The notes under the pieces were generated by a model, which saw only the letters and a list, made by a program, of their open reading frames with translations, did not search any database and was not told where the DNA came from. A stretch of DNA of 64,000 nt. Origin: Segatella copri DSM 18205. GTDB lineage: Bacteria > Bacteroidota > Bacteroidia > Bacteroidales > Bacteroidaceae. The position numbers were made by a program, and so were the translations under genes. Position 1 is the stretch's first letter, and each line of letters starts with the position of its first letter. The stretch spans positions 2,117,501-2,181,500 of the forward strand of contig NZ_CP102288.1 of assembly GCF_025151535.1 (NCBI RefSeq), given 5' to 3'. Positions 19,673-30,068 of this stretch are shown in pieces.

Positions 19673-19680
19673 CAAAGTTA
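19673..19680 (-). promoter_or_regulatory. -7 element before the small membrane peptide
   Basis: TAACTTTG on the minus strand, about 52 bp before the ATG at 19621. No clear TTG was found at the usual distance. Confidence 0.5.
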
Positions 19681-19888
19681 ACACTTTTTTATCGAATAAC
19701 GGCATCTTTTGCCGAGAAATATCATTGCAATATGTTTTTCTTGATATGGGTCAACCACTCGTTTTTAGCCTTGAAAATGACATTTTGCTATCGGATATGT
19801 TATTTTTGTGACAATAATTTATATATATCATTTTTCTCGCTTTGTTATGTATGTAACAAGATAGGGATTCCTGTCAGATGATAAGAAG

Positions 19889-20503
19889 TCAGAATCGAAG
19901 TGAAAGCCAATCATCGAGCTTCACGTTCTGGGAGGTATGGATGCCCAACTTCTCGGCAGCCTCACAGTTTTCCTTCAGATCATCGATGAAGAGAGTTTCA
20001 TCGGGATGGATGTTCGCCTGTCTGATTACCTCTTCATAGATACGGGCATCAGGCTTAGCCAGATGCATTCGCTGAGAGAGGAAACAGTAATCGAAATAAT
20101 CCTCTACCCCATAGTTCTGATAAGGGAAGAGATGCTCCACGCAATAATCCCAATGTATATCAATGGTATTGCTCAAGAGGAAGAGGCGATAACCAGCCTT
20201 CTTCAACTGCAGGAGTCGCTTCTTTTTCTCATCAGGAATCTCCACCAGCATCTTGTTGGCAGCATCGATGATCTCTTCATTCGTCACATCAGCTCCTGTC
20301 AACTCACGGGCTGCATCGCAGAATGCTTCGGTGGTAATCATTCCCACACCCAGTTTGCTCATCAGCTTCATCCCCTCACTCAGGGGATTCGGATTCGCCA
20401 GTTCCCCCATTCCTATCGCCTTGAAAGCCCCGATGCATCCTTCCGGATTGAGCTTTACCAGGACATTACCTAAATCGAATATGACATTCTTGTATTGCAT
20501 CAT
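19889..20503 (-). CDS. HAD-superfamily (IA) phosphatase
   Basis: About 204 residues from ATG 20503, a cytosolic phosphatase of the YihX-like type. Motif I is FDLGNVLVKLNPEG with the nucleophile Asp, motif II is LLSNTIDIHW, motif III Lys is in HLAKPDARIYEEV, and motif IV is LFIDDLKENCEAA. The ORF could begin eight codons earlier (20527), but the family starts at MQYKN. Its own promoter is at 20555-20585. A partial duplicate exists at 23451-23692. Confidence 0.88.
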   Translation of the reverse strand: MMQYKNVIFDLGNVLVKLNPEGCIGAFKAIGMGELANPNPLSEGMKLMSKLGVGMITTEAFCDAARELTGADVTNEEIIDAANKMLVEIPDEKKKRLLQLKKAGYRLFLLSNTIDIHWDYCVEHLFPYQNYGVEDYFDYCFLSQRMHLAKPDARIYEEVIRQANIHPDETLFIDDLKENCEAAEKLGIHTSQNVKLDDWLSLRF

Positions 20504-20554
20504 ACTATTCGTTACTTTAAATCGCACTTTTAATCCTTAATTAGATACTTACTG

Positions 20555-20585
20555 CAAAAGTACTGTAAATTCGGGAGAAAACAAA
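20555..20585 (-). promoter_or_regulatory. Promoter of the HAD gene
   Basis: Minus strand TTTG (20585-20582), 19 bp, TACTTTTG (20562-20555). The same TACTTTTG and its surroundings are repeated before the truncated copy near 23745. Confidence 0.6.
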
Positions 20586-20637
20586 TGATTTGGAAAAGGA
20601 ATGGCGGGAATATAACATTTATTAGTAAAAGAAGGAT

Positions 20638-20699
20638 ATTCAGAAAGGATCAATAAAAAATAAAAAGGTGTATCATGGATTTATGACACACCTTTTTTT
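20638..20699. terminator. Bidirectional terminator with a duplicated gene tail
   Basis: AAGGTGT-A-TCAT (20665-) pairs with ATGA-C-ACACCTT (to 20693), with A-runs on the left and T-runs on the right, so it can serve both strands and ends the DUF418 gene. The preceding bases 20638-20657 are a near copy of the last codons of the symporter gene (ATATTCAGAAAGGAT), showing that this end was duplicated from 19350-19408. Confidence 0.75.
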
Positions 20700-20718
20700 A
20701 TCTCAAAATCTTAAAGTT

Positions 20719-21858
20719 TTAGAATTTAATCCAGGTCAGTTTCTTCCATATTCCCTCGAAAGGACCATGGGAGTGATACTTGAGCCAAAGGTTGGAGAAG
20801 AGGCATTGTACTACCACCATGGCAATACCCACAAAAAAGGCGTAGGTGATACCAAGCTTTGTCTGGAGATTGAAACCATAATAGGCAAACAGTCCGCAAC
20901 CGATGATAGACTGGAGGAAATAGTTGGTCAGACTCATCTTGCCAAACTGGCGCAGGAACGACAATCCCTTTCTGAACCATTCCTTTCCGTACCACAACAA
21001 AACGAATCCTGATACTACAAACGAGAGGATGAAGAAGTTGTAGATAGGATAAAGCCAATTGTTCCATGTTTCCATGTGGCGCACATCAGCGATGTCACCC
21101 ACAATCAATACCAGGATGGAAAACGCTAGCACCTTCTTCCACAAAGCCAGGTTGTTGTTCTCATTGTAGAACCAACGCTTTCTCCCCACCAGCATTCCGA
21201 GTATGAAGAGGCAGATAGTCTGCGTATGTCTTCCCTTCATCAGGCACCAGTAATAGGTAGCCACCTGTCCGTATCGCAGGTTACTGTAGGCATTCTCCAG
21301 GAAGGTGCCGTGCTGATGACCATGATACATATTTCCATACACCTCACTCAATGCCGATGCATCCACCTGCCATCCCGAAATGAGGGAGTAGATTTCTACC
21401 GGTTGGATAAAGAGGAAGGCAACCACCCACCAGAGCCATTTGGTAGGAAGATAACTCAATGGGATGAGAACCAGTCCATAGATGGCATAGGAGAAGAGGA
21501 TATCGCCATCAAAAAAGGCGGTGTTCACGATACCGAGCATTGCCAGGAGGAACATTCGCCAGGCGAATCTTCCAGAAAAGCAATTTCCCCGCTGCTGCTG
21601 GTTATCATTCATAATAAAGAAGCTCAATCCGAAGAGCAGGGCAAAAATGCCATACATCTTTCCCGACAGCAGCAATGCCAGCACATCTGCCATCCAATCA
21701 TCACACCCCAGCGTATAAGCATGCTCTATGCTTCCATCGTACATATTGAAATGCTCCACGGAATGATAGAGAATAATACCTGCCACTGCCAATCCTCGCA
21801 AGGCATCAGCCACGTCGATACGACTGTTTTTCAGTCCTAATGTCTTGTAAAAATTCAT
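20719..21858 (-). CDS. DUF418-type integral membrane protein
   Basis: 379 residues with about nine hydrophobic segments. The opening SRIDVADALRGLAVAGIILYH is typical of the DUF418/heparan-acetyltransferase-like membrane group, and the C-terminal region with FLRQFGKMSLTNYFLQS and the end LWLKYHSHGPFEGIWKKLTW is the DUF418 signature. The substrate is unknown; members are thought to act on cell-surface compounds. It converges with the upstream duplicated terminator. Confidence 0.82.
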   Translation of the reverse strand: MNFYKTLGLKNSRIDVADALRGLAVAGIILYHSVEHFNMYDGSIEHAYTLGCDDWMADVLALLLSGKMYGIFALLFGLSFFIMNDNQQQRGNCFSGRFAWRMFLLAMLGIVNTAFFDGDILFSYAIYGLVLIPLSYLPTKWLWWVVAFLFIQPVEIYSLISGWQVDASALSEVYGNMYHGHQHGTFLENAYSNLRYGQVATYYWCLMKGRHTQTICLFILGMLVGRKRWFYNENNNLALWKKVLAFSILVLIVGDIADVRHMETWNNWLYPIYNFFILSFVVSGFVLLWYGKEWFRKGLSFLRQFGKMSLTNYFLQSIIGCGLFAYYGFNLQTKLGITYAFFVGIAMVVVQCLFSNLWLKYHSHGPFEGIWKKLTWIKF

Positions 21859-21990
21859 TTTGATATTATTTGTTAGTTATTATGAGTTGGCAAAGGTATA
21901 ACATTTTATTGGAAAAAGCGAATAAACCACAATGTATAACAAATATTAAGTTTTAAAGGAAAAAGAGAAAAAGTCGGCCTTTTCCTTGGT

Positions 21991-22108
21991 TATTCGTTAG
22001 AAAAAGTGTATCTTTGCTCCGCTATTCGTCAGAAAAAGTGTGAAGTTCATACGATTATTCGTCAGAAAAAGTGCGGAATTCATACGATTATTCGTTAGAA
22101 AAAGTGTA
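21991..22108. repeat. Four copies of a 20-mer at 32-33 bp spacing
   Basis: TTATTCGTTAGAAAAAGTGT and near-identical variants begin at 21991, 22023, 22056 and 22089, ending 4 bp before the ATG of the ATPase gene. A TATCTTTG promoter element (22010-22017) overlaps the end of copy 1, so copies 2-4 should lie in the mRNA leader. A fifth copy is found at 18114, before the symporter promoter. Confidence 0.85.
22010..22017 (+). promoter_or_regulatory. -7 element of the DUF4143 ATPase gene
   Basis: TATCTTTG, about 96 bp before the ATG at 22113. TTGG at 21987-21990 is a possible upstream element at about 20 bp. Confidence 0.55.
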
Positions 22109-22112
22109 AATC

Positions 22113-23414
22113 ATGGAAAGAAGCATCTATAACAAACTCGTAGAATGGAAGAACAAGAAAGACCATAAACCTCTGATTCTCAACGGAGCGAGACAAGTAG
22201 GCAAGACCTATATCCTGCAAGAATTTGGAAAAAGAGAATATAAAAAACTTGCATTCTTCAGTCTCGACAGAAATCAGAAGGCAGCAGAAGTGTTTGAAAA
22301 AGGCGGCACAACAGCTGATATACTGATGGCACTCTCCGCCATCAGCCAGGTAGATATTACCCCCAACGATACACTTATGGTACTCGATGAGATACAAGAT
22401 TGTCCTAAAGCATTAGAAACTTTAAAGTTCTTTTGCGAGGATGCTCCTGATATTCATATCATCGTGGCAGGATCCCTGCTGGGAATATCACTCCATAGCG
22501 GGGTATCATATCCAGTAGGAAAAGTAGAAGAGCTGCGCCTCTATCCGATGAACTTCATCGAATTCCTCGATGCCATGGGAAAAGAGAAAATGGCAAGCAT
22601 CCTGAAAGAAGGAAATTGGAACGTCATCAATTTACTGGAAACAGAATTGATCAGCCTGCTGCGACAATATTATTATGTAGGAGGAATGCCAGCCGCCGTA
22701 CTCGCCCATGTAGAGCAGAAGGGACTACAGGAAGTCCGTTCCATCCAAAAGCAGATTATACAAGACTATCGCCGAGATTTCTCGAAGCACGCACCAGATA
22801 GAGAAGTGCCTCGCATTAATATGGTGTGGGACAGTATCCCTGCCCAACTTGCCAAAGAGAACAAGAAGTTCATCTATGGAGCCGTGAAGAAAAGTGCCAG
22901 AGCCGCAGATTTCGAACTGGCCATCCAATGGCTGATAGATGCAGGACTGGCATATAAGGTTCAGAGAGTCAATACCCCACGCCTCCCTTTCAAATTCTAT
23001 GAAGACCTGAACGCCTTCAAACTCTTCATGCTCGATGTGGGACTGATGGGAGCGATGGCAGAGACTTCAGCAGAATCGATGCTGGTGGGCGATGGCATTT
23101 TCTCTGAATATAAAGGTGCCTTTACAGAACTATATGTCTTCACCCAGCTGAAAAGCCAGGATATTCCATTATACTATCATGCTGTGGATAACTCCACAAT
23201 AGAGATTGATTTCCTGACCCAATGGCACGACAGGGTTATACCGATAGAAGTAAAGGCAGAGGTGAACGTTAAGGCGAAATCTCTCAGAACATTCATCACC
23301 AACAATCCGCAACTGAAGGGACTTCGCTACTCCATGCTTCCCTATAAGGATCAAGACTGGATGATCAACGTTCCGCTCTATGCCTGCCTGACACCATTTG
23401 ACAAATCATTCTGA
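22113..23414 (+). CDS. AAA_14/DUF4143 ATPase
   Basis: 433 residues. Walker A is GARQVGKTYIL (about residue 25) and Walker B LMVLDEIQDCP (about 92), followed by the sensor AGSLLGISLHS. The C-terminal half is the DUF4143 part with a nuclease-like end, EIDFLTQWHDRVIPIEVKAE, whose E-I-D and E-V-K spacing recalls a PD-(D/E)XK fold. Such proteins are very common and multicopy in Bacteroidales; their role is unknown. The 33-bp repeats sit directly before the start. Confidence 0.87.
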   Translation: MERSIYNKLVEWKNKKDHKPLILNGARQVGKTYILQEFGKREYKKLAFFSLDRNQKAAEVFEKGGTTADILMALSAISQVDITPNDTLMVLDEIQDCPKALETLKFFCEDAPDIHIIVAGSLLGISLHSGVSYPVGKVEELRLYPMNFIEFLDAMGKEKMASILKEGNWNVINLLETELISLLRQYYYVGGMPAAVLAHVEQKGLQEVRSIQKQIIQDYRRDFSKHAPDREVPRINMVWDSIPAQLAKENKKFIYGAVKKSARAADFELAIQWLIDAGLAYKVQRVNTPRLPFKFYEDLNAFKLFMLDVGLMGAMAETSAESMLVGDGIFSEYKGAFTELYVFTQLKSQDIPLYYHAVDNSTIEIDFLTQWHDRVIPIEVKAEVNVKAKSLRTFITNNPQLKGLRYSMLPYKDQDWMINVPLYACLTPFDKSF

Positions 23415-23430
23415 TGCCTTTTAATAAAAG

Positions 23431-23463
23431 CTTCGATTCTGACATTTCCGTCAGAATCGAAGT
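23431..23463. terminator. Hairpin after the ATPase gene
   Basis: CTTCGATTCTGAC (23431-23443) pairs perfectly with GTCAGAATCGAAG (23450-23462) around six bases. It is 17 bp past the ATPase stop and overlaps the end of the truncated HAD copy. No strong U-run follows. Confidence 0.5.
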
Positions 23464-23692
23464 GAAAGCCAATCATCGAACTTCGCGTTCTGGAAGGTAT
23501 GGATGCATCACAGAATGCTTCGGTGGTAATCATTCCGACACCCAGTTTACTCATCAGCTTCATCCCCTCACTCTGAGGATTCGGATTCGCCAGTTCTCCC
23601 ATACCTATCGCCTTGAAAGCCCCGATGCATCCTTCCGGATTGAGCTTCACCAGGACATTACCTAAATCGAATATGATATTCTTGTATTGCAT
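23451..23692 (-). pseudogene. Truncated duplicate of the HAD phosphatase
   Basis: The first 63 or so codons (MQYKNIIFDLGNVLV...) match the gene at 19889-20503 almost exactly. An internal deletion then joins them, out of frame, to its last codons (DDWLSLRF region at 23451-23500). Upstream bases are also duplicated up to about 23825. Motifs II to IV are lost, so it is inactive. Confidence 0.85.
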
Positions 23693-23850
23693 AATCTATA
23701 CCTTATTTTAAATTTCACTTTTAATCTTTAATCAGATACTTACTGCAAAAGTACTGTAAATTTCAAACTTAACAAACCTTTATGGGAAGTAATTCCGGGA
23801 ATATAACATTTATTAGTAAAAGAAAAGAATATGACTGCAACTACTTTTAC

Positions 23851-25052
23851 CTTCTGATAAGCCGCATTATCCGTTTGAGCTGCCTGAGGGATGGGTGTGG
23901 TGTAAGTTGGAAGATATAACTTCTGTTATTGGGGATGGTTTGCATGGAACACCACAATATAATCCTAATGGAGCATACTATTTTGTAAATGGAAATAATT
24001 TGTCTAACCGCCAAATCATCATAAAAAATAATACAAAAAGAGTTTCAGAAGAGGAGTACATAAAATATAAGAAACCTTTGAATGAACATACAATATTGGT
24101 TTCAATAAACGGTACTATAGGAAATATTGGTACATATAGTAATGAACAAATAATATTGGGTAAGAGTGCTTGCTATTTTAATATAACACCTTTCTTGGTC
24201 AAGGAATATATGTGTTATGTTATCGAGTCTAACTATTTTCAAAAATATGCTTTGTTGTCTGCAACAGGCAGCACAATCAAAAATGTGCCATTGAAAGCCA
24301 TCAATGAGTTTTATGTACCTATTCCACCTGTTTCTGAACAAAAACGCATTGTTTCAGAGATCGACTATTTACTTGCTTTCATAAATAAAGTAGAGGAAGG
24401 AAGAGAAAATTTACAAAGCATAGTCCAATCTGCCAAATCCAAAATCCTTGACCTCGCCATTCATGGTAAACTTGTACCGCAAGACCCGAATGAGGAGCCT
24501 GCCAGCGAACTGCTCAAACGCATCAATCCAAAGGCAGAAATCACTTGTGATACCCCCCAATATGGCAAGCTGCTGAAGGGATGGTGTGAAACGACATTGA
24601 AATCGTTGGCAAAAGAAGTATTTGCAGGAGGAGACAAGCCAACAGAATTTACCAAGGAAAAAACGAATGGAAACATCATTCCCATATATTCCAATGGTGT
24701 TGAAAAAGACGGATTGTATGGATATACAAATGTCGCAAGGGTAATAGAACCATGTTTGACTGTGTCGGCAAGAGGAACAATAGGTTTTACATGTATAAGG
24801 AATATTCCATTTGTACCGATTGTGAGACTTATAACAATAGTTCCGAACCCGGCGTTTGACTTAAAATATATGAAATTTTGTTTGGATTGCCTACTAATAT
24901 GGTCAGAGGGGTCAAGTATACCACAATTGACGGTTCCAACAATAAAAAAAATGCAACTGCCATTGCCGCCATTACAAGAACAACATCGCATTGTTGCAAA
25001 GATTGAAGAGCTATTCAATCAGCTTAACAAGATAGAAGAGAGTGTATTATAA
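23851..25052 (+). pseudogene. hsdS: Silent, 5'-truncated hsdS specificity cassette
   Basis: From the 22-bp inverted repeat at 23851 the frame encodes SDKPHYPFELPEGWVW and then two target-recognition domains with the usual helical spacers (SEQKRIVSEIDYLL and QEQHRIVAKIEELF). Compared with the expressed hsdS it lacks the first 60 or so codons, a start and a promoter. It is opposite in orientation to the hsdS at 26091-27443, and its central spacer (24468-24599) is nearly identical to that of the other gene. It is best read as a store of recognition domains for site-specific inversion, not as a dead gene. Confidence 0.85.
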
Positions 25053-25161
25053 GTCTATAACGCACCCTTTTTTAGTTTTTCAAGAACACAAGTCCGCTAG
25101 GCGTCCCGCCGGATTTGCAATCCGCAGCAAAGGAAGATAGAAGCCTCATAATAACTACCAT

Positions 25162-25200
25162 ATTTAGCCATCGCAAGCTATATTCTTGCGGTGGCTAAAT
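25162..25200. terminator. Bidirectional terminator between hsdS cassette and recombinase
   Basis: ATTTAGCCATCGCAAG pairs with CTTGCGGTGGCTAAAT around seven bases, with a single mismatch. It lies between two converging genes. Confidence 0.75.
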
Positions 25201-25213
25201 GATATAGATACGA

Positions 25214-26017
25214 TTACCAAGTAACAACCTTGTCCACAATCTTCTGCTGTTCGCTTGCTGTGCGTCGCAGATAAATGCGTGTTGTTTCGATGCTCTCATG
25301 TCCCATGAGGTCGGCAAGGAGGGCGATGTCGTTGAAACGGTCAAGGAAGTTCTTGGCGAAACGGTGACGGAAGGAGTGTGGATAAACCACATTACGGTTA
25401 AGACCGTACTTTTCGGCAAAGTACTTCAGTTGGATAGCTATGCCACGAGTGGAAAGGCGGTTGCCTAAACGATTGGTGAACAGATAGCCAGAGGTGATGT
25501 TTTGTTCTGTTAGCCATCTTTGGGCTTCGGTGCATAGCTTCTTCGGAATGTAAAGGCGGCGCATCTTGCCTCCTTTGCTGTACAAGTCAAGATAGCCAAC
25601 CGCTACATGCTCAGCTTTGATTTGAAGCAGCTCGCTGACACGTGCACCAGTGGCAGCCATAAACCAAACGATGAAATACCATTCATCATAACCGTCAGCC
25701 TTTAACTTGGCTTTCAGGAACTTGTAATCGGCATCGCTGATGACGTTCTCCAAGAAGTTCTTTTGTTGCGCCTTTACAAACTTCATCTTTAGCTTCTCTT
25801 GTTTGCTAAACTCCAAATACTTATTCATTGCTTGCAAACGCAAGTTTACCGTCTGTGGTTTGAAGTTCTCCATAAGATAACCCTTATAAGCCAACAGATT
25901 CTTCTTGTTCACCTCCTTGTAATTATCAAGGAAATACTTCATCGTCCATAGGTACGATGTTACCGTGTTCTTTGCCAAGTTTGACTTGACCAAATACTTT
26001 TCAAATTGTGTTACCAT
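25214..26017 (-). CDS. Tyrosine recombinase of the hsdS locus
   Basis: 267 residues from ATG 26017; an apparent extension to 26191 runs into hsdS and is rejected. The N-terminal SAM-like core-binding domain spans about residues 1-95. Catalytic residues are visible: Arg in ATGARVSELLQIK, Lys in SKGGKMRRL, the HSFRHRFA box (His and Arg), GHESIETT His and the IYLR Tyr nucleophile. It sits inside the segment bounded by inverted hsdS repeats and most probably performs their inversion. Confidence 0.92.
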   Translation of the reverse strand: MVTQFEKYLVKSNLAKNTVTSYLWTMKYFLDNYKEVNKKNLLAYKGYLMENFKPQTVNLRLQAMNKYLEFSKQEKLKMKFVKAQQKNFLENVISDADYKFLKAKLKADGYDEWYFIVWFMAATGARVSELLQIKAEHVAVGYLDLYSKGGKMRRLYIPKKLCTEAQRWLTEQNITSGYLFTNRLGNRLSTRGIAIQLKYFAEKYGLNRNVVYPHSFRHRFAKNFLDRFNDIALLADLMGHESIETTRIYLRRTASEQQKIVDKVVTW

Positions 26018-26090
26018 ATTGTTTTGTATTAAAATGAATGGTAACAATATAAGATGTGTGTCAAGAATGGGAAATCCCCATTGTAAGCCT

Positions 26091-27443
26091 TTATGCTTGC
26101 AATGAGGATTCAATCTTGTCAAGTTGAGAGAATAATTCTTCAATCTTTGCAACGATGCGGTATTGCTCGGAAAGCGGTGGCAGCATAACATTAATAGGAT
26201 AGACTGTTTTGCCAGAAATTACAGGTTGTGCTGTTGAATTTGAATATTGCTGCAAATCATATTGCTGCAAAAGATAATAGAGGAATTTTGGTGTATATAC
26301 GTTTCCCATTATTTTAGTAACAAAAGCATTATCTGTTACCCATATTTTATTATTTACATAATGAACAGAACCACAATAAAACCCCACACGTCCGATTATG
26401 ATATTTATTCCATCTACATTGTAAGATTCATTATACCCTGTGATGCCGTTTCCTCCATAAATTGGGTATTTACCTATTCTATTGTCTCGAACTTTAATAG
26501 CATCACCTGATTTAATCACAATTGTATTTCCTAATGTCGTTTCACACCACCCCTTCGGCAGCTTGCCATATTGGGGGTTATCACAAGTGATTTCAGCCTT
26601 TGGATTGATGCGTTTGAGCAGTTCGCTGGCAGGCTCATCATTCGGGTCTTGCGGTACAAGTTTGCCGTGAATGGCGTGGTCGAGGATTTTGTTTTTCGCT
26701 TGTTGAATAGCAGTTTGCAAACCATCCTTTCCATTTTCAACAATATCAATTATAGAGAATAGTCGTTGAATCTCGTTTACTATTCGTTCCTGTTCTGCAA
26801 GAGGAGGCAAGGGAATCAAGCCATTGCAAGCATCCGTGGTACTTAGTCTTGGCATTTTTACTCCATAACCACATTGCAAGGTATAGTCAAGGAAATAAAG
26901 TGAACGAAGTACATAGCAGATGTAATTATTCGACAATATTCCATAGCTTCCAAATGCCATTATTTCTGTTGTACAGAATCCGTCATTAGGTGCAACTAAT
27001 ACTTTGTTTAGATATGTGCGAAGCTTTGAATAAAGGATTTGACCTTTTTGAAATTTATGGCGAGTTCCATTTATCTTACGTTCATTTTTGTTGAGATGTT
27101 GTATAATCTTGGCTGTGTCTTTTTCTATATCTTCCAATTCCAACACCCAATCAGAATTGTCAATGTCTTCTACTTGGACATTGACACTATCGCCATAATT
27201 AGTAATTTCACCAACCGTCGTCCACACCCACCCCTTCGGCAGTTCAAAGGGATAATGCGGCTTATCAGAAGTCTTTGCAGACTTCTTTCCCTTCTTAATT
27301 TTTCCCTCTTTGATGAGTCTTTCCTTTTCAGCACGGATACGTTCGAGCAGCACCGATGCTGGCTCATCGTTGGGATCTTGTGGAACGAGCTTGCCGTGAA
27401 TAGCAAGGTCGAGTATCTTTTGTCTTAATGCTTTTGTGTCCAT
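26091..27443 (-). CDS. hsdS: Type I restriction specificity subunit
   Basis: 450 residues. Order: a short N-terminal helix (MDTKALRQKILDLAIHGKLV), recognition domain 1, the central helical spacer LPPLAEQERIVNEIQRLF with a second HGKLVPQDPNDEPAS copy, recognition domain 2, and the C-terminal spacer SEQYRIVAKIEELFSQ. It directs HsdM and HsdR to a bipartite DNA site. It is last in the hsdR-hsdM-DUF1016-hsdS run, 20 bp after the nuclease gene. Outer (27250-27271) and central (26533-26663) segments are inverted copies of those in the silent cassette. Confidence 0.95.
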   Translation of the reverse strand: MDTKALRQKILDLAIHGKLVPQDPNDEPASVLLERIRAEKERLIKEGKIKKGKKSAKTSDKPHYPFELPKGWVWTTVGEITNYGDSVNVQVEDIDNSDWVLELEDIEKDTAKIIQHLNKNERKINGTRHKFQKGQILYSKLRTYLNKVLVAPNDGFCTTEIMAFGSYGILSNNYICYVLRSLYFLDYTLQCGYGVKMPRLSTTDACNGLIPLPPLAEQERIVNEIQRLFSIIDIVENGKDGLQTAIQQAKNKILDHAIHGKLVPQDPNDEPASELLKRINPKAEITCDNPQYGKLPKGWCETTLGNTIVIKSGDAIKVRDNRIGKYPIYGGNGITGYNESYNVDGINIIIGRVGFYCGSVHYVNNKIWVTDNAFVTKIMGNVYTPKFLYYLLQQYDLQQYSNSTAQPVISGKTVYPINVMLPPLSEQYRIVAKIEELFSQLDKIESSLQA

Positions 27444-27463
27444 TATTAATTCGTCTATTAATT

Positions 27464-28624
27464 TTAAGATTTATCTTCTTTTGAGAAGAACTGACAGAAT
27501 TCCCTTAATTGTTGTTGCATTTTTTCTTGTGGAATTAAGATACGCTTATATTCCGCCACCATCGTAGGACTCATGCTGCGACTCATAGCATATTCAACAA
27601 CAACCTTGTCCACATCAGGACATAAAATGATGCCTATAGAAGGGTTCTCGTTGGAACGTTTCACATCACGGTCAAGAGCTTCAAGGTAAAACTCTAATTG
27701 ACCAAGATCTCGAGGATGGAATTTGGTTTTCTTCAATTCCACCGCAACAAGTGCCTGGAGACCGCGATGAAAAAACAGCAAGTCTGCCTTATAGGTAGAA
27801 GCACCAACGGTGAGCGGATATTCCTGATCCATAAAGATGAAATCTTTACCTAATTCGAGAATAAATTGCTTCATATGCTCTATTAATCCATTCTTCAATT
27901 TGCTTTCATTGTATTTCTTTGGCAACCCAAGAAAATCTAAAAACACAGTGTCTTTAAACATAATAGGAGCATCAGGATATTGCTCTAATAATCCCTTCGA
28001 CATATTACTTTTATTTCCGAGAAGATTGGAATAAGTATCATTGTCAACACAGCGCTGCATCTCTCTTTTTCCTAGTTTTTCTTTATGTGCATAAAGAATA
28101 TAGAATAACCGCTGTTCATAACGTTTACAACGACACAATATTTCTATATGGTTAGTGAACGTTGTCAACTCCAATATTTTAGGCATTTGTGCAGCCACTG
28201 GCTGCACAAATGCAGCAGCACCTTTTTTTGATTGTACTGCCTTACTTTTCGATACTAATTGTTTTACTTCAATTTGTGCAGCCACTGGCTGCACAAATTC
28301 AGCATCAAGATACTTATCTACTATCGTAGTGAAAGCGTCCGTAGAATATTCATCATAGAACATCACCATATTATATATGTTTCTTCTACTATATCCTTTT
28401 ATCTCAGGATGTTGAGAACGAATATATTCAGATAGTTGGGAAATTACCTTGCTTCCCCATTCTTCACTTTTTAACTTCTTGGAAACATAGGCACCTACAT
28501 GCCACGCTGTGAGCAGCATCTCCTTATTGACAGCCATAGACGCTTTACTTCGATGCTGAACTATCAGATTTACGACTTCAGTAAACTGCTGTTCGATGTT
28601 AGTGTTTATCAAACTTTTGTCCAT
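27464..28624 (-). CDS. DUF1016/YhcG-type PD-(D/E)XK nuclease
   Basis: 386 residues. The N-terminal DUF1016 helical domain covers about residues 5-105. The C-terminal nuclease-like domain includes YPLTVGASTYKADLLFFHRG and ALVAVELKKTKFHPRDLGQ, giving D, E and K of a PD-(D/E)XK core. The linker contains two copies of FVQPVAAQ (residues 110-117 and 140-147) encoded by perfect DNA palindromes. The gene starts 1 bp after the hsdM stop, so it is part of the type I operon. Its function there is unknown. Confidence 0.88.
   Translation of the reverse strand: MDKSLINTNIEQQFTEVVNLIVQHRSKASMAVNKEMLLTAWHVGAYVSKKLKSEEWGSKVISQLSEYIRSQHPEIKGYSRRNIYNMVMFYDEYSTDAFTTIVDKYLDAEFVQPVAAQIEVKQLVSKSKAVQSKKGAAAFVQPVAAQMPKILELTTFTNHIEILCRCKRYEQRLFYILYAHKEKLGKREMQRCVDNDTYSNLLGNKSNMSKGLLEQYPDAPIMFKDTVFLDFLGLPKKYNESKLKNGLIEHMKQFILELGKDFIFMDQEYPLTVGASTYKADLLFFHRGLQALVAVELKKTKFHPRDLGQLEFYLEALDRDVKRSNENPSIGIILCPDVDKVVVEYAMSRSMSPTMVAEYKRILIPQEKMQQQLREFCQFFSKEDKS
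28185..28211. repeat. Palindromic insert 1 in the DUF1016 gene
   Basis: ATTTGTGCAGCC, loop ACT, GGCTGCACAAAT: perfect 12-bp arms. It is read in frame as AFVQPVAAQ on the minus strand. Confidence 0.9.
28271..28299. repeat. Palindromic insert 2 in the DUF1016 gene
   Basis: AATTTGTGCAGCC, loop ACT, GGCTGCACAAATT: perfect 13-bp arms and the same core as at 28185-28211, 86-87 bp apart. It is read as EFVQPVAAQI. Confidence 0.9.
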
Positions 28625-28625
28625 T

Positions 28626-30068
<1,443 letters not shown>

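Noticed and set aside
19470..19811. 113-codon plus-strand ORF
   Set aside because: It covers the small membrane peptide on the other strand and a promoter, with no ribosome site of its own.
21991..22108. CRISPR array
   Set aside because: The intervals of 12-13 bp are too short for spacers, are partly alike, and no cas gene is present.
25214..26191. Longer start of the tyrosine recombinase
   Set aside because: The extra 58 codons overlap hsdS in antisense; the core-binding domain begins at ATG 26017.
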